Under the pieces are notes generated by a model, which had not been told where the DNA came from, did no database searches, and saw nothing but the letters and a program-made list of their open reading frames with translations. From JAPUDS01 sp964536265 (lineage in GTDB: Bacteria; Patescibacteriota; Saccharimonadia; Saccharimonadales; Saccharimonadaceae), in the NCBI GenBank assembly GCA_964536265.1, contig CAZHVV010000013.1, positions 1-13,840 on the forward strand: a stretch of DNA of 13,840 nucleotides, in the 5' to 3' direction. Position numbers and translations under genes: made by a program. Of this stretch, positions 5,873 to 12,384 are shown one piece after another; the first letter of the stretch is position 1; each line of letters opens with the position of its first letter.

Positions 5873-8800
5873 TTATTTTTCAAGTAAATCAGACTCAAAT
5901 TCAAGGATTCCCTTGATTGAAGCGTCGTAGTCTCGGCCAAGGCTGAAGTCGAGTGAACATATGCGGTGCCAGACTTTCGATACAAGTCGTTCGAACTCAA
6001 TAAGTTTCTTATTGTCATAGGTATAATCAAGCAATATAATTTTTCCGCTTGCATCAGGCTCGACGAATTCAATCCGGGCCCCACTCACTGTATAGCCGCT
6101 AAATTGTCGTGAACGCTCGACGAGAAGTTTATAGAACATAAGCTGCTGTTCGTAGTGATGCAGCTTGATTTTTTCGTAGTCGGTTCTTCCCTGCCATGTA
6201 CGGACGGCTTTACCTGTTTTGTAATCGGTAACAAAGACAGTTTTCGTTGCCTTGTCGATATCCACAAGGTCAATAATCCCTGTGGCAAATGCACCGTCAA
6301 TATGTATTGCATCGCCAGAGAAACTACGTTCGGTTGACTGGGTCTGAGAAAAACTGTCATACCGCTGGTCGAGGAAGGAATGAAGAGCATCGCTGCCGCG
6401 TTGGAGGTATTTCGTAAAGTCATCTGCAGACATTTGGCAGGTTTGAAGATTCGCTTCAAAGTCATGTAAAACATCTTCGACAGGTCGCTGTTCGCCGGTC
6501 GCAAGAAGATGTTGATGAGCTCGTTGTAGAGTTGCGTGAATTGCGGAACCATACCCTGCGTCCGGTGATTTCGCCTGCGGAAAGCGGAGTAAGTTATGTA
6601 GCAAGAATAGTTCTGGCCCACCACGTGCGACATTGAGGAAATTATTGAGGTGAGTTGGGCTAAGTTTGTATGTTTCAAGTAACGGTGCAAGCAAATGTTG
6701 CTTGTCGGTCTCGCCGACTGACAAAAAGACGCTTCGCCAATCATGTTCGGTAGCAGTTATTGCATTGGGCGCGTCAAAAGCATCATGTTCGGTGATTGTG
6801 AGCTCATCTTCCGAGATTGAGCCTATAGGCAACAATTCTTTCCCGCCATCATTCGTACGAGCACAGAACAGGACTAGCTGATCGCGGGCGCGCGTGACAG
6901 CAACATACAGCAGACGCAAGCGCTCGTCATCGTTTTCACCTACTGGTGAGAGTGGAAGATTTGACGGGAAACTTATGAGTCGACCACGGCGTCGTGCACC
7001 AGCTCCCCAAATATTATTTTGGGCATCGGTTATATATACCGTGTCGAACTCAAGCCCTTTGGCTTTGTGTGCGCTTAGTAGTATGACCGGGTTTTGTCCA
7101 GTTTCAACTTCGCCATGGCCTTGAATAGGTAGCTCAAGTCGGTGATGAAGGTCAATGAATTCAACAAAATCTTCTAGAGTGAGTGTCTTGTCTGGTCGGT
7201 AATCACGGAGTGCGGCGCGAATTTTCTGTAGTGCGCTCAAGTATGCGAGATATGTTCCCGGTTGTTTTTCTAGGATGTTTTCTGTGAAGAAGTAATTGCG
7301 AAGGGGTGACACAAACTTTTCTACAGAAGCTGCCGATATATCACCCTCCTCTTCTCCTGTTGTGTCCGGTAACTGTTCGTCGACAACACCAAATATAAAA
7401 TCAAGCATGTATTCTAGCGGCTGATGGTGGGATTGCTGCGCAGCACCGAGTAACCATTCTGCAATGTCACGTATTTTTCCGCTGGACGTTGTCATAACTT
7501 CTAGCCACGATACATGTTCGCGATGGGCTTTGAGACTGAGTTGCCACAGTTCCATCGGTGGAATGTTCCACGCAGGATGTGCAAGCAACTCTGCAACAAG
7601 TTGGTTTGCGAGTTCATGCTGTTGTGACGCTAACGCATGCACTGCGCGAGCAGTGAGTTCAAGCTGTTTGACCGGTTCGCTATCGAGGACATCTTCTTGG
7701 CGTTCATAATGTAGCGGAAGGCCAGCTGCTTGTAAGTGTGGCATAAGAGCGACAAGTTGGCGGTGGTTTCGCGCAATAACTGCTCGAGTATCGGCTGGAT
7801 TGGTTTTGCTATCTGCAGCTATAAGTTCCGCAAGTGCATGGTGTTCTTCTATGGTACTTTCATAGCGATGTTGTGCGACAAGTGGCTGCGTCGACTCGCG
7901 GTGTGGTGTCAATGTTTTGTCGATACCCTCCAGTGTATTTTCGAGGCGTTCGTCACCTTGGACAATTATTGACCGTGCAACTCGAAGGATGTCTTCGTGT
8001 GACCGGTAGTTGTCGGTGAGGGTGACAATTTGTACGTCGCTATAACGGGTTGTGAAATCAAGAATGTTACTAAGTAATGCGCCTTGGAAACGATAAATCG
8101 CTTGGTCATCATCACCGACGACCATGAGGTTTGGGTGCCCTTCGCTTGTGGGATTGTTTGTTAAATTCCATACGAGACGCATCTGGGCATCGTTGGTGTC
8201 TTGGAACTCATCAACCAAAATGTATTGGTAGGTTTCTTGCAGGCTAAAACGTAGTTCATTAAACACTTCGAGTGCGTGTACGGTTCTAAGAATCATATCA
8301 TCGTAGTCATATAGTTCGTGTTCTTGCATTGAAACAAGATAGTCGTAGTAGATTGCGGACAGAGCATGCAGCTTGCGACAACGCTTCTCGTCTTTGAGCG
8401 TTGGCTCACCCTCGGCATTTTTCTCAACGTACGTTTTTTTCCAGGCACTGAGCGGTTTAGTCGAATCAGTGCTCACTGCTTCTTCATTGGCAACACGCAA
8501 ACTTTCATGTATCAGTTCGTGGAGTGGAACATATCCTATAAGCTCGAGAGGTTCCTCGGTATATGTCTCGAGTTCACCGAGAAGTGAATCAACAAGTGGA
8601 ATTGTTTTCTTGCTGAGCTTGGCACCAAATGTATCGTTCAGTTTCGGCTGAAACCACGATATAAATTGGTCATTACGACCGAGTACTTTGTCGAATTCAT
8701 CTGGTGTTAAACCACTGCGTTTGAGCTCGGAAATACTTGTTTGTATATCGCGCAAGTAGGTAAAATCACCATTCATAGTGCTGGCGAGCAGATTGTCGTG

Positions 8801-9196
8801 CGATAACTTCTGCAATATGTCGGTGAGAACCTGGTAACTACTCAACTCGTCTGCCGGACGAAAATGCGCCCCTTGGTAAAAATATTCACCAAATTGGTTG
8901 ATGATTTCGCTGCCAAAACTATGAAAGGTATGAATGGCGACTTTGTATGCGTCTGGTCCCAGTAGACCCGCCAGTCGTTCGCGCATAGCAACTGCCCCAC
9001 TCTCGGTAAATGTCAGACACAATATGTTTTGTGGCAACGTGTCAGTTTTCTTGAGTATATTTGCAACGCGGACACTCAGGAGCTCAGTTTTACCTGTTCC
9101 TGGCCCCGCCACTACCATCACAGGCCCATCAATGGTATCGACAGCCTTTTTCTGGTTGGCATTTAGTGCCTTGTAACGTTTCTCAAACTCCTGCAT
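5873..9196 (-). CDS. UvrD/Rep-family helicase with C-terminal PD-(D/E)XK nuclease
   Basis: This 1107-residue SF1A DNA helicase carries a RecB-like nuclease and probably acts in double-strand-break processing or repair. Helicase motifs in order: Q-motif LNANQKKAV; Walker A AGPGTGKT (30-37); Walker B LVDEFQDTN (about 327-335); motif III VVGDDDQAIYRFQGA (about 359-373); motif IV DNYRS; motif V LLSAHKAKGLEFDTVYI (about 706-722); motif VI RLLYVAVTRAR (about 761-771). The nuclease domain has GSAIH (about 883-887), GIIDLVD (about 973-979), DYK (991-993) and HYEQQLMFYK (1014-1023), consistent with an intact active site. All key residues are present. The architecture resembles AdnA/AddA-type fusions; no partner subunit gene is in the window. 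ATG 9196 follows a -10 box by 8 nt, so the mRNA is nearly leaderless. Confidence 0.95.
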   Translation of the reverse strand: MQEFEKRYKALNANQKKAVDTIDGPVMVVAGPGTGKTELLSVRVANILKKTDTLPQNILCLTFTESGAVAMRERLAGLLGPDAYKVAIHTFHSFGSEIINQFGEYFYQGAHFRPADELSSYQVLTDILQKLSHDNLLASTMNGDFTYLRDIQTSISELKRSGLTPDEFDKVLGRNDQFISWFQPKLNDTFGAKLSKKTIPLVDSLLGELETYTEEPLELIGYVPLHELIHESLRVANEEAVSTDSTKPLSAWKKTYVEKNAEGEPTLKDEKRCRKLHALSAIYYDYLVSMQEHELYDYDDMILRTVHALEVFNELRFSLQETYQYILVDEFQDTNDAQMRLVWNLTNNPTSEGHPNLMVVGDDDQAIYRFQGALLSNILDFTTRYSDVQIVTLTDNYRSHEDILRVARSIIVQGDERLENTLEGIDKTLTPHRESTQPLVAQHRYESTIEEHHALAELIAADSKTNPADTRAVIARNHRQLVALMPHLQAAGLPLHYERQEDVLDSEPVKQLELTARAVHALASQQHELANQLVAELLAHPAWNIPPMELWQLSLKAHREHVSWLEVMTTSSGKIRDIAEWLLGAAQQSHHQPLEYMLDFIFGVVDEQLPDTTGEEEGDISAASVEKFVSPLRNYFFTENILEKQPGTYLAYLSALQKIRAALRDYRPDKTLTLEDFVEFIDLHHRLELPIQGHGEVETGQNPVILLSAHKAKGLEFDTVYITDAQNNIWGAGARRRGRLISFPSNLPLSPVGENDDERLRLLYVAVTRARDQLVLFCARTNDGGKELLPIGSISEDELTITEHDAFDAPNAITATEHDWRSVFLSVGETDKQHLLAPLLETYKLSPTHLNNFLNVARGGPELFLLHNLLRFPQAKSPDAGYGSAIHATLQRAHQHLLATGEQRPVEDVLHDFEANLQTCQMSADDFTKYLQRGSDALHSFLDQRYDSFSQTQSTERSFSGDAIHIDGAFATGIIDLVDIDKATKTVFVTDYKTGKAVRTWQGRTDYEKIKLHHYEQQLMFYKLLVERSRQFSGYTVSGARIEFVEPDASGKIILLDYTYDNKKLIEFERLVSKVWHRICSLDFSLGRDYDASIKGILEFESDLLEK

Positions 9197-9204
9197 ATAT
9201 CACT

Positions 9205-9210
9205 ATTGTA
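9205..9210 (-). promoter_or_regulatory. -10 box of the helicase gene, near-leaderless start
   Basis: TACAAT on the minus strand ends 8 nt before ATG 9196, so transcription would begin 0-2 nt before the start codon. No good -35 is seen at 16-18 nt. No Shine-Dalgarno sequence precedes this ATG, which agrees with a leaderless transcript. Confidence 0.55.
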
Positions 9211-9241
9211 GCAGTTTGAGTAATTACAGATTAATGTAAAT

Positions 9242-9262
9242 AAAAAATAGCCCAAACTGGGC
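9242..9262 (-). terminator. Intrinsic terminator of RNA-B
   Basis: On the minus strand GCCCA, a 3-nt loop and TGGGC are followed by TATTTTTT. It lies between the structured region and the helicase -10 box. Confidence 0.85.
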
Positions 9263-9755
9263 ATAAAAATGAGGGGGTACCCGAGGGACCGGGTTTCTTG
9301 CACGCTATGAGGCGCAAGTTGTTCCGGTCCCTCGAGGGCTGTTCGTCGTAAGTCTGCTCGCCTAGCAGTGACGGTTCTGTGGTATTTAACACTCATCGCT
9401 GGATACACAGCTATTTCGGTTCCCGCGCAGCGGGTTTACTGTAGACGCCGAACGCGCCATTGGGCGACAGATATGCCACGTCTGCCTTAGATTGCCGGCT
9501 GAGCCGAACGTAGGGGCATCTTGCGATTTTCTACGCCTGAGAACTAATTGGCCGTGAGGCCCACTTGCCGAAGGTGTAAGAAGTTCTCAGCTGATTAAAG
9601 TACCGGCACTACCGAGATGAGAGCAACGAGGTATGAGCAAGTTACTCTCAGACGACCAAGGCGTCCTGCCTTTTGCCCGGCTAGGGCTAGTCGTCTTTAT
9701 TTCAACACCGCCGATGGCTGCTGGCACCAGAGGCAACCAGACTAGCATCAACGAT
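9242..9755 (-). ncRNA. RNA-B: ~514-nt structured RNA, possible divergent RNase P RNA
   Basis: It is bounded by a perfect promoter and an intrinsic terminator. Helices: AGACGAC (9650-9656) with GTCGTCT (9690-9696), enclosing two hairpins; GAGAGCAAC (9619-9627) with GTTACTCTC (9641-9649), whose one mismatch becomes a U-G pair only on the minus strand; CTGAGAACT (9537-9545) with AGTTCTCAG (9582-9590); and CGAGGGACCGG (9282-9292) with CCGGTCCCTCG (9324-9334). In the 3' part the minus strand reads, in order, GTAAAC (9439-9434), a CCGC/GCGG hairpin, AACCGAAATAG (ending 9411), GATGAGTG (9397-9390) and ACAGAACC (9380-9373). This resembles the order of conserved elements in the 3' half of bacterial RNase P RNA. 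The 5' GAGGAAAGUCC element is not found, so that identity is tentative. No protein-like frame exists. Confidence 0.75.
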
Positions 9756-9762
9756 AAAAAAC

Positions 9763-9791
9763 ATTATACACGAAATAGTGTACTATGTCAA
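9763..9791 (-). promoter_or_regulatory. Perfect consensus promoter of RNA-B
   Basis: TTGACA (9791-9786), 17 nt, TATAAT (9768-9763): both hexamers and the spacing match the sigma-70 optimum. Predicted start is near 9755. Such strength suits an abundant stable RNA. Confidence 0.92.
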
Positions 9792-9843
9792 CACTTTTAT
9801 TGCATAAAATTACAAAAAATATTCAAAACAGAGGTCAAATAAC

Positions 9844-9865
9844 AAAAAAATCTCCCGACTAGGAG
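9844..9865 (-). terminator. Intrinsic terminator of RNA-C
   Basis: On the minus strand CTCC, a short loop and GGAG precede A and seven T. The stem is only 4 bp but the U-tract is strong. It lies directly downstream of a 10-bp hairpin (9880-9889 with 9918-9927). Confidence 0.65.
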
Positions 9866-10217
9866 TATTGTGTGCCGCCCTGCGGTCCGATTTTCTCCGT
9901 CATGAGGGAGAGTGGTTCGGACCGCAGGAACGGTGTTTTGCAATGCGGTTCTCGAGGTTCTGGAGGACGGATTTTGTCGGTTGGGTTTGGATGGCCGTCA
10001 GACCAGGAGTCGGTGGTAGGTTGAATCACCTCCGCTTATTTGATAGGCATTGCAACGCTGCCTATTTCACTCTCGTGCTGGTAATAATGGTATGCACGTA
10101 CCCGCTTTCGCAGGATGTTCGGAGGATGTCATCGAGGTCCGAAGACGGTGTGACACCGGCCAGAGCGAATAATTTGTCGGGAATCTCCCAACACCACCGT
10201 AGCGCGAGCCTTGGTGT
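9844..10217 (-). ncRNA. RNA-C: ~374-nt structured RNA of unknown family
   Basis: It lies between a good promoter and a U-rich terminator. Minus-strand helices include GTTGGGA/TCCCGAC (one U-G pair), CGGTG/CACCG, TTCGGA/TCCGAA, CCTGC-GAAA-GCGGG (a tetraloop hairpin with a U-G pair), CGTGC/GCACG, ATAGGCA/TGCCTAT, and a 10-bp stem CTGCGGTCCG (9880-9889) with CGGACCGCAG (9918-9927). The length would suit tmRNA or RNase P RNA. However, I find no tRNA-like end, no T-arm sequence, no tag-like frame with alanine-rich end, and no RNase P conserved boxes. A 63-codon TTG-initiated frame inside (10062-10253) has no ribosome binding site and overlaps the promoter, so I treat the unit as non-coding. Confidence 0.65.
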
Positions 10218-10224
10218 AGGTATA

Positions 10225-10253
10225 TTTATATCTCTTTCATATAGCAGCGTCAA
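10225..10253 (-). promoter_or_regulatory. Promoter of RNA-C
   Basis: TTGACG (10253-10248), 17 nt, TATAAA (10230-10225): one mismatch to consensus in each hexamer. Predicted start is near 10217. Confidence 0.8.
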
Positions 10254-10271
10254 TACTTTTCGAGATATTTA

Positions 10272-10300
10272 TTGCGCCCCTGGTGCTCTAGGGGTACAAT
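10272..10300 (+). promoter_or_regulatory. Leaderless promoter with an inverted repeat in the spacer
   Basis: TTGCGC (10272-10277), 17 nt, TACAAT (10295-10300). The start codon ATG at 10307 is exactly 7 nt after the -10 box, so its A would be the first transcribed base. Much of the spacer is an inverted repeat, CCCCT (10277-10281) and AGGGG (10290-10294), abutting the -10 box. It could be an operator, or a hairpin by chance. Confidence 0.65.
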
Positions 10301-10306
10301 GTGACT

Positions 10307-10795
10307 ATGCTCGATGCACTCACCAATGACATCGCTATCGAAGAAATCGTAAAGAACCACTTTGGTCTTCAAGTGGACGTCAAACAAGTCGTCGCTCGCG
10401 AGATTCCAGTTAGTCATACCGCTACTGCGACAGTCTTCTTGACACCAAAACACCAACTGTTCGCGCTTATTCAGGCCCACTCTGCCCTGACACTTGGCGA
10501 TGTACAAAAAATGGCGAGGAAAATGGGTCTTTCTGTCGAGAATTACCTACCTCCACGACATGATACGGAATATTTCAATGAGTCGGCGCGGGCAAAGTTC
10601 CGCAGCATTTTCCCTGGACGTCATGACGTTGCAGACAATGAATTGCGATTCTATAGGTTGCTTGCCCCTTATAACCCTGCTCTTCTCAAAATTGATTCAA
10701 TTCGTGACGGTGTTATCCGCCAGTTCGACTCGCACGACAGCTCCGAGTGGCGCATCTCCGCAAAGTTTGCGTATAAACAGATTCAGACATTGTAA
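10307..10795 (+). CDS. Small protein, weak resemblance to YbaK/aminoacyl-tRNA deacylase fold
   Basis: This is a 162-residue soluble protein that I do not firmly recognise. The central part (HTATATVFLTPKHQLFALIQ, then LGDVQKMARKMGL) and the C-terminal strand-turn (LLAPYNPALLKIDSIRDGVI) are arranged somewhat like the YbaK/ProX editing domain, which removes mischarged amino acids from tRNA. The family's usual glycine-rich region is not clear, so this is a guess. I start at ATG 10307 because the -10 box TACAAT ends 7 nt before it and there is no ribosome binding site; the GTG at 10301 lies in the likely untranscribed stretch. The gene is monocistronic, ends at a hairpin shared with the MFS gene, and is divergent from RNA-C. 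Confidence 0.75.
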   Translation: MLDALTNDIAIEEIVKNHFGLQVDVKQVVAREIPVSHTATATVFLTPKHQLFALIQAHSALTLGDVQKMARKMGLSVENYLPPRHDTEYFNESARAKFRSIFPGRHDVADNELRFYRLLAPYNPALLKIDSIRDGVIRQFDSHDSSEWRISAKFAYKQIQTL

Positions 10796-10810
10796 ATAGG
10801 CATGTAAAAC

Positions 10811-10838
10811 CCCGCATAACTGGCTGCTATGCGGGGCA
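10811..10838. terminator. Terminator hairpin shared by convergent genes
   Basis: CCCCGCATA and TATGCGGGG form a 9-bp stem with a 9-10-nt loop between the 10307 gene and the convergent MFS gene. On the minus strand it is followed by TTTTA, so it fits best as the MFS terminator; on the plus strand the following bases are only moderately T-rich. Confidence 0.75.
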
Positions 10839-10847
10839 TTTGTACGT

Positions 10848-12020
10848 TCACTGCTTCTCAAACTTTCGCAGCTTAAAGTAGATAATCGCTAAAATTGGCG
10901 CGAAGACTACAAGGTTGGCTGCGATTGACCACTGCGGACTGATGTCGCCGAGAGCCACAAATCCCCACACGAGCGGAATATACATAGCTTGGCGCAAGCT
11001 ACCTGCGACACTCAATACTGTTGACTGAATATCGTTTGGCGTGTGCCGCTGCACAATTGGTGGTATAACCGAACTTGTCCAGCCCCGAACGAACCCGAAA
11101 CCTAGGTAGAACCATATCGTCACGAGGTTAATGTCCGGCAACAATGCAGCCGAACATACGCCAAAAACGATTGCGCTGACAGCGAATTGCTTTGGTTCGC
11201 TACATCTGTCAGCAAAACGTTCTGCTAGAAAGGACCCAAGCCATACGGCTGCCAAGTTGAGTGCCCACGCGACACCGATAACCGGAGCGGGTACCCCAGC
11301 TAGTATGAGCAGTGGTGTGAAGACCCAGATTATCGCATGCGTGATGTTAGTCGTCGTTGCAAGTGACATCACATTCCATGCGAGTTCTTTGTGGCCACGC
11401 AATGCGTAGTGTGTAATCGTGAGCATGTCCTTGATGGGATGCTTGTCCGATTTACGGTGCTCACCTGCCTCGACGAGGAAGCAGGAGAGAATAGCACCAG
11501 CAGCATAGGTTATACCCGTCAATGCAATCGCGAGACGTGGGTTAAATGCTCCGACGATTCCGCCAATAATCATTGCCCCTGCCTCACCGATAGGACGAAG
11601 CTGGTTTGTCTGAGCCGTGAGCTTTAGATAGTCTCTACCGGTTTCTCCAGCGTATGCTTTCATGAGGCCGTTGTCGGCACCCGTGCTGAATGCAACGCCA
11701 ATCCCGATGAGGATTTCAGCGACGATAATATCGGTGAACGTGTTCGCGAACGCATAGTAAGTAAACGCCGCAGCCGACAAAGCATCACCGAACGCGTTAC
11801 ATGCCTTGCGGCTGAATCTGTCGGCGAGCCACCCGGTGGGGATGTTCACGAACAACAGTGCAAGTGTGAATACGGCCTGGCTTAGCCCGACCTCAGCCAG
11901 TGTCATACCGATTTCATCTTTGTAGAAGATGTTCAGTATAGGCATGGCAAAAATGGTGCTTGTGAGCATGGTTTCTGCTTGCAGCAACCGGATGCTTCGG
12001 TTAATCGCACGAATGCGCAT
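10848..12020 (-). CDS. Major facilitator superfamily transporter
   Basis: This is a 390-residue integral membrane carrier with about 12 hydrophobic segments. MFS motif A is visible in the first cytoplasmic loop as GWLADRFSRK (near residue 62), and a hydrophilic central loop (EAGEHRKSDKHPIKD) separates the two halves. The substrate is unknown; the shape and leader control suggest drug or metabolite export, which is inference. Start ATG 12020 has AAAGGGG 6 nt upstream. That ribosome binding site lies in one arm of an 11-bp helix, and a terminator plus a 31-codon leader ORF lie farther upstream, so expression is probably attenuated. The gene is divergent from an HTH-Nudix gene and ends at a strong hairpin. 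Confidence 0.93.
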   Translation of the reverse strand: MRIRAINRSIRLLQAETMLTSTIFAMPILNIFYKDEIGMTLAEVGLSQAVFTLALLFVNIPTGWLADRFSRKACNAFGDALSAAAFTYYAFANTFTDIIVAEILIGIGVAFSTGADNGLMKAYAGETGRDYLKLTAQTNQLRPIGEAGAMIIGGIVGAFNPRLAIALTGITYAAGAILSCFLVEAGEHRKSDKHPIKDMLTITHYALRGHKELAWNVMSLATTTNITHAIIWVFTPLLILAGVPAPVIGVAWALNLAAVWLGSFLAERFADRCSEPKQFAVSAIVFGVCSAALLPDINLVTIWFYLGFGFVRGWTSSVIPPIVQRHTPNDIQSTVLSVAGSLRQAMYIPLVWGFVALGDISPQWSIAANLVVFAPILAIIYFKLRKFEKQ

Positions 12021-12027
12021 TTTCGAC

Positions 12028-12093
12028 CCCTTTCGTTTTTGGTAAGTTTGATGAAGTGTGAACGTACTTCGTCTCCGATTGGAAACGAAAGGG
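12028..12093 (-). promoter_or_regulatory. Ribosome-binding-site sequestering helix in the MFS leader
   Basis: In the minus-strand RNA CCCUUUCGUUU (12093-12083) is perfectly complementary to AAACGAAAGGG (12038-12028), which contains the MFS Shine-Dalgarno sequence. Pairing (11 bp, 44-nt loop) would hide the start region. A 9-nt direct repeat, GTCTCCGAT on the plus strand, occurs at 12071-12079 and 12095-12103. The second copy adjoins the anti-SD arm and can pair with the upstream terminator arm. Confidence 0.65.
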
Positions 12094-12118
12094 AGTCTCC
12101 GATATATCTGTAGTTTTG

Positions 12119-12140
12119 AAAAACCTCCGTATGTCGGAGG
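12119..12140 (-). terminator. Intrinsic terminator (attenuator) in the MFS leader
   Basis: On the minus strand CCTCCG, loop ACATA and CGGAGG are followed by TTTTT. It lies 31 nt after the leader ORF stop and 99 nt before the MFS start, so it would stop transcription before the transporter unless prevented. Its 5' side (12143-12134) can alternatively pair with 12102-12093, with one mismatch in ten. Confidence 0.85.
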
Positions 12141-12170
12141 CTCGCTATCGGTTCGAATTACTTGGAAGAG

Positions 12171-12266
12171 TTATGAAACAACAGGAGCCACTTTGGAAAT
12201 CATGCCGAAATCGGCAAGATACATGCCGTCGACGTTCCAAATAGTGACTTGATGTTGTTTGAACAT
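12171..12266 (-). CDS. Leader peptide (31 residues) upstream of the MFS gene
   Basis: This short frame starts at ATG 12266, 7 nt after the -10 box, so it would be translated from a leaderless transcript. The peptide begins MFKQHQVTIWNVDG and ends SKVAPVVS before TAA. It has no run of a single amino acid, so classical amino-acid attenuation is not suggested. It is followed by an intrinsic terminator and then by a helix hiding the MFS ribosome binding site. This order is typical of upstream ORFs that sense ribosome stalling, as known for antibiotic-resistance and efflux genes in Firmicutes. Translation is inferred from position and the open frame only. Confidence 0.55.
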   Translation of the reverse strand: MFKQHQVTIWNVDGMYLADFGMISKVAPVVS

Positions 12267-12273
12267 AAATTAA

Positions 12274-12301
12274 ACTATAGCACAATCATCCATCATGTCA
12301 A
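12274..12301 (-). promoter_or_regulatory. Promoter of the leader ORF and MFS gene
   Basis: TTGACA (12301-12296), 16 nt, TATAGT (12279-12274). Predicted transcription start coincides, within a base, with the A of the leader ATG at 12266. Confidence 0.8.
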
Positions 12302-12315
12302 CTATTCGTTTTTGC

Positions 12316-12329
12316 GGAAGTGTACTTCC
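12316..12329. promoter_or_regulatory. Inverted repeat GGAAGT-N2-ACTTCC, possible operator
   Basis: This is a perfect 6-bp inverted repeat in the divergent intergenic region, 15 nt upstream of the MFS -35 box and about 55 nt before the HTH-Nudix start. Position and symmetry fit a dimeric regulator site; the HTH-Nudix protein next door is a natural but unproven candidate. Confidence 0.4.
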
Positions 12330-12384
12330 CTAGTATTTTGTTTTCGGCTCACATACGCTATGGTGGTAAACGAGGAGAATGACA

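Noticed and set aside
9242..10217. Group I or group II intron
   Set aside because: No P7/guanosine-site or domain V signature, no intron-encoded protein, and promoter/terminator pairs bound each unit.
10062..10253. 63-codon minus-strand frame at the start of RNA-C
   Set aside because: It starts with TTG inside the -35 box of the RNA-C promoter, so its start would not be transcribed, and it has no Shine-Dalgarno sequence.
9868..10329. 153-codon plus-strand frame across RNA-C
   Set aside because: It has no ribosome binding site or family likeness, runs through both arms of the RNA-C hairpins and overlaps the promoter and start of the 10307 gene.
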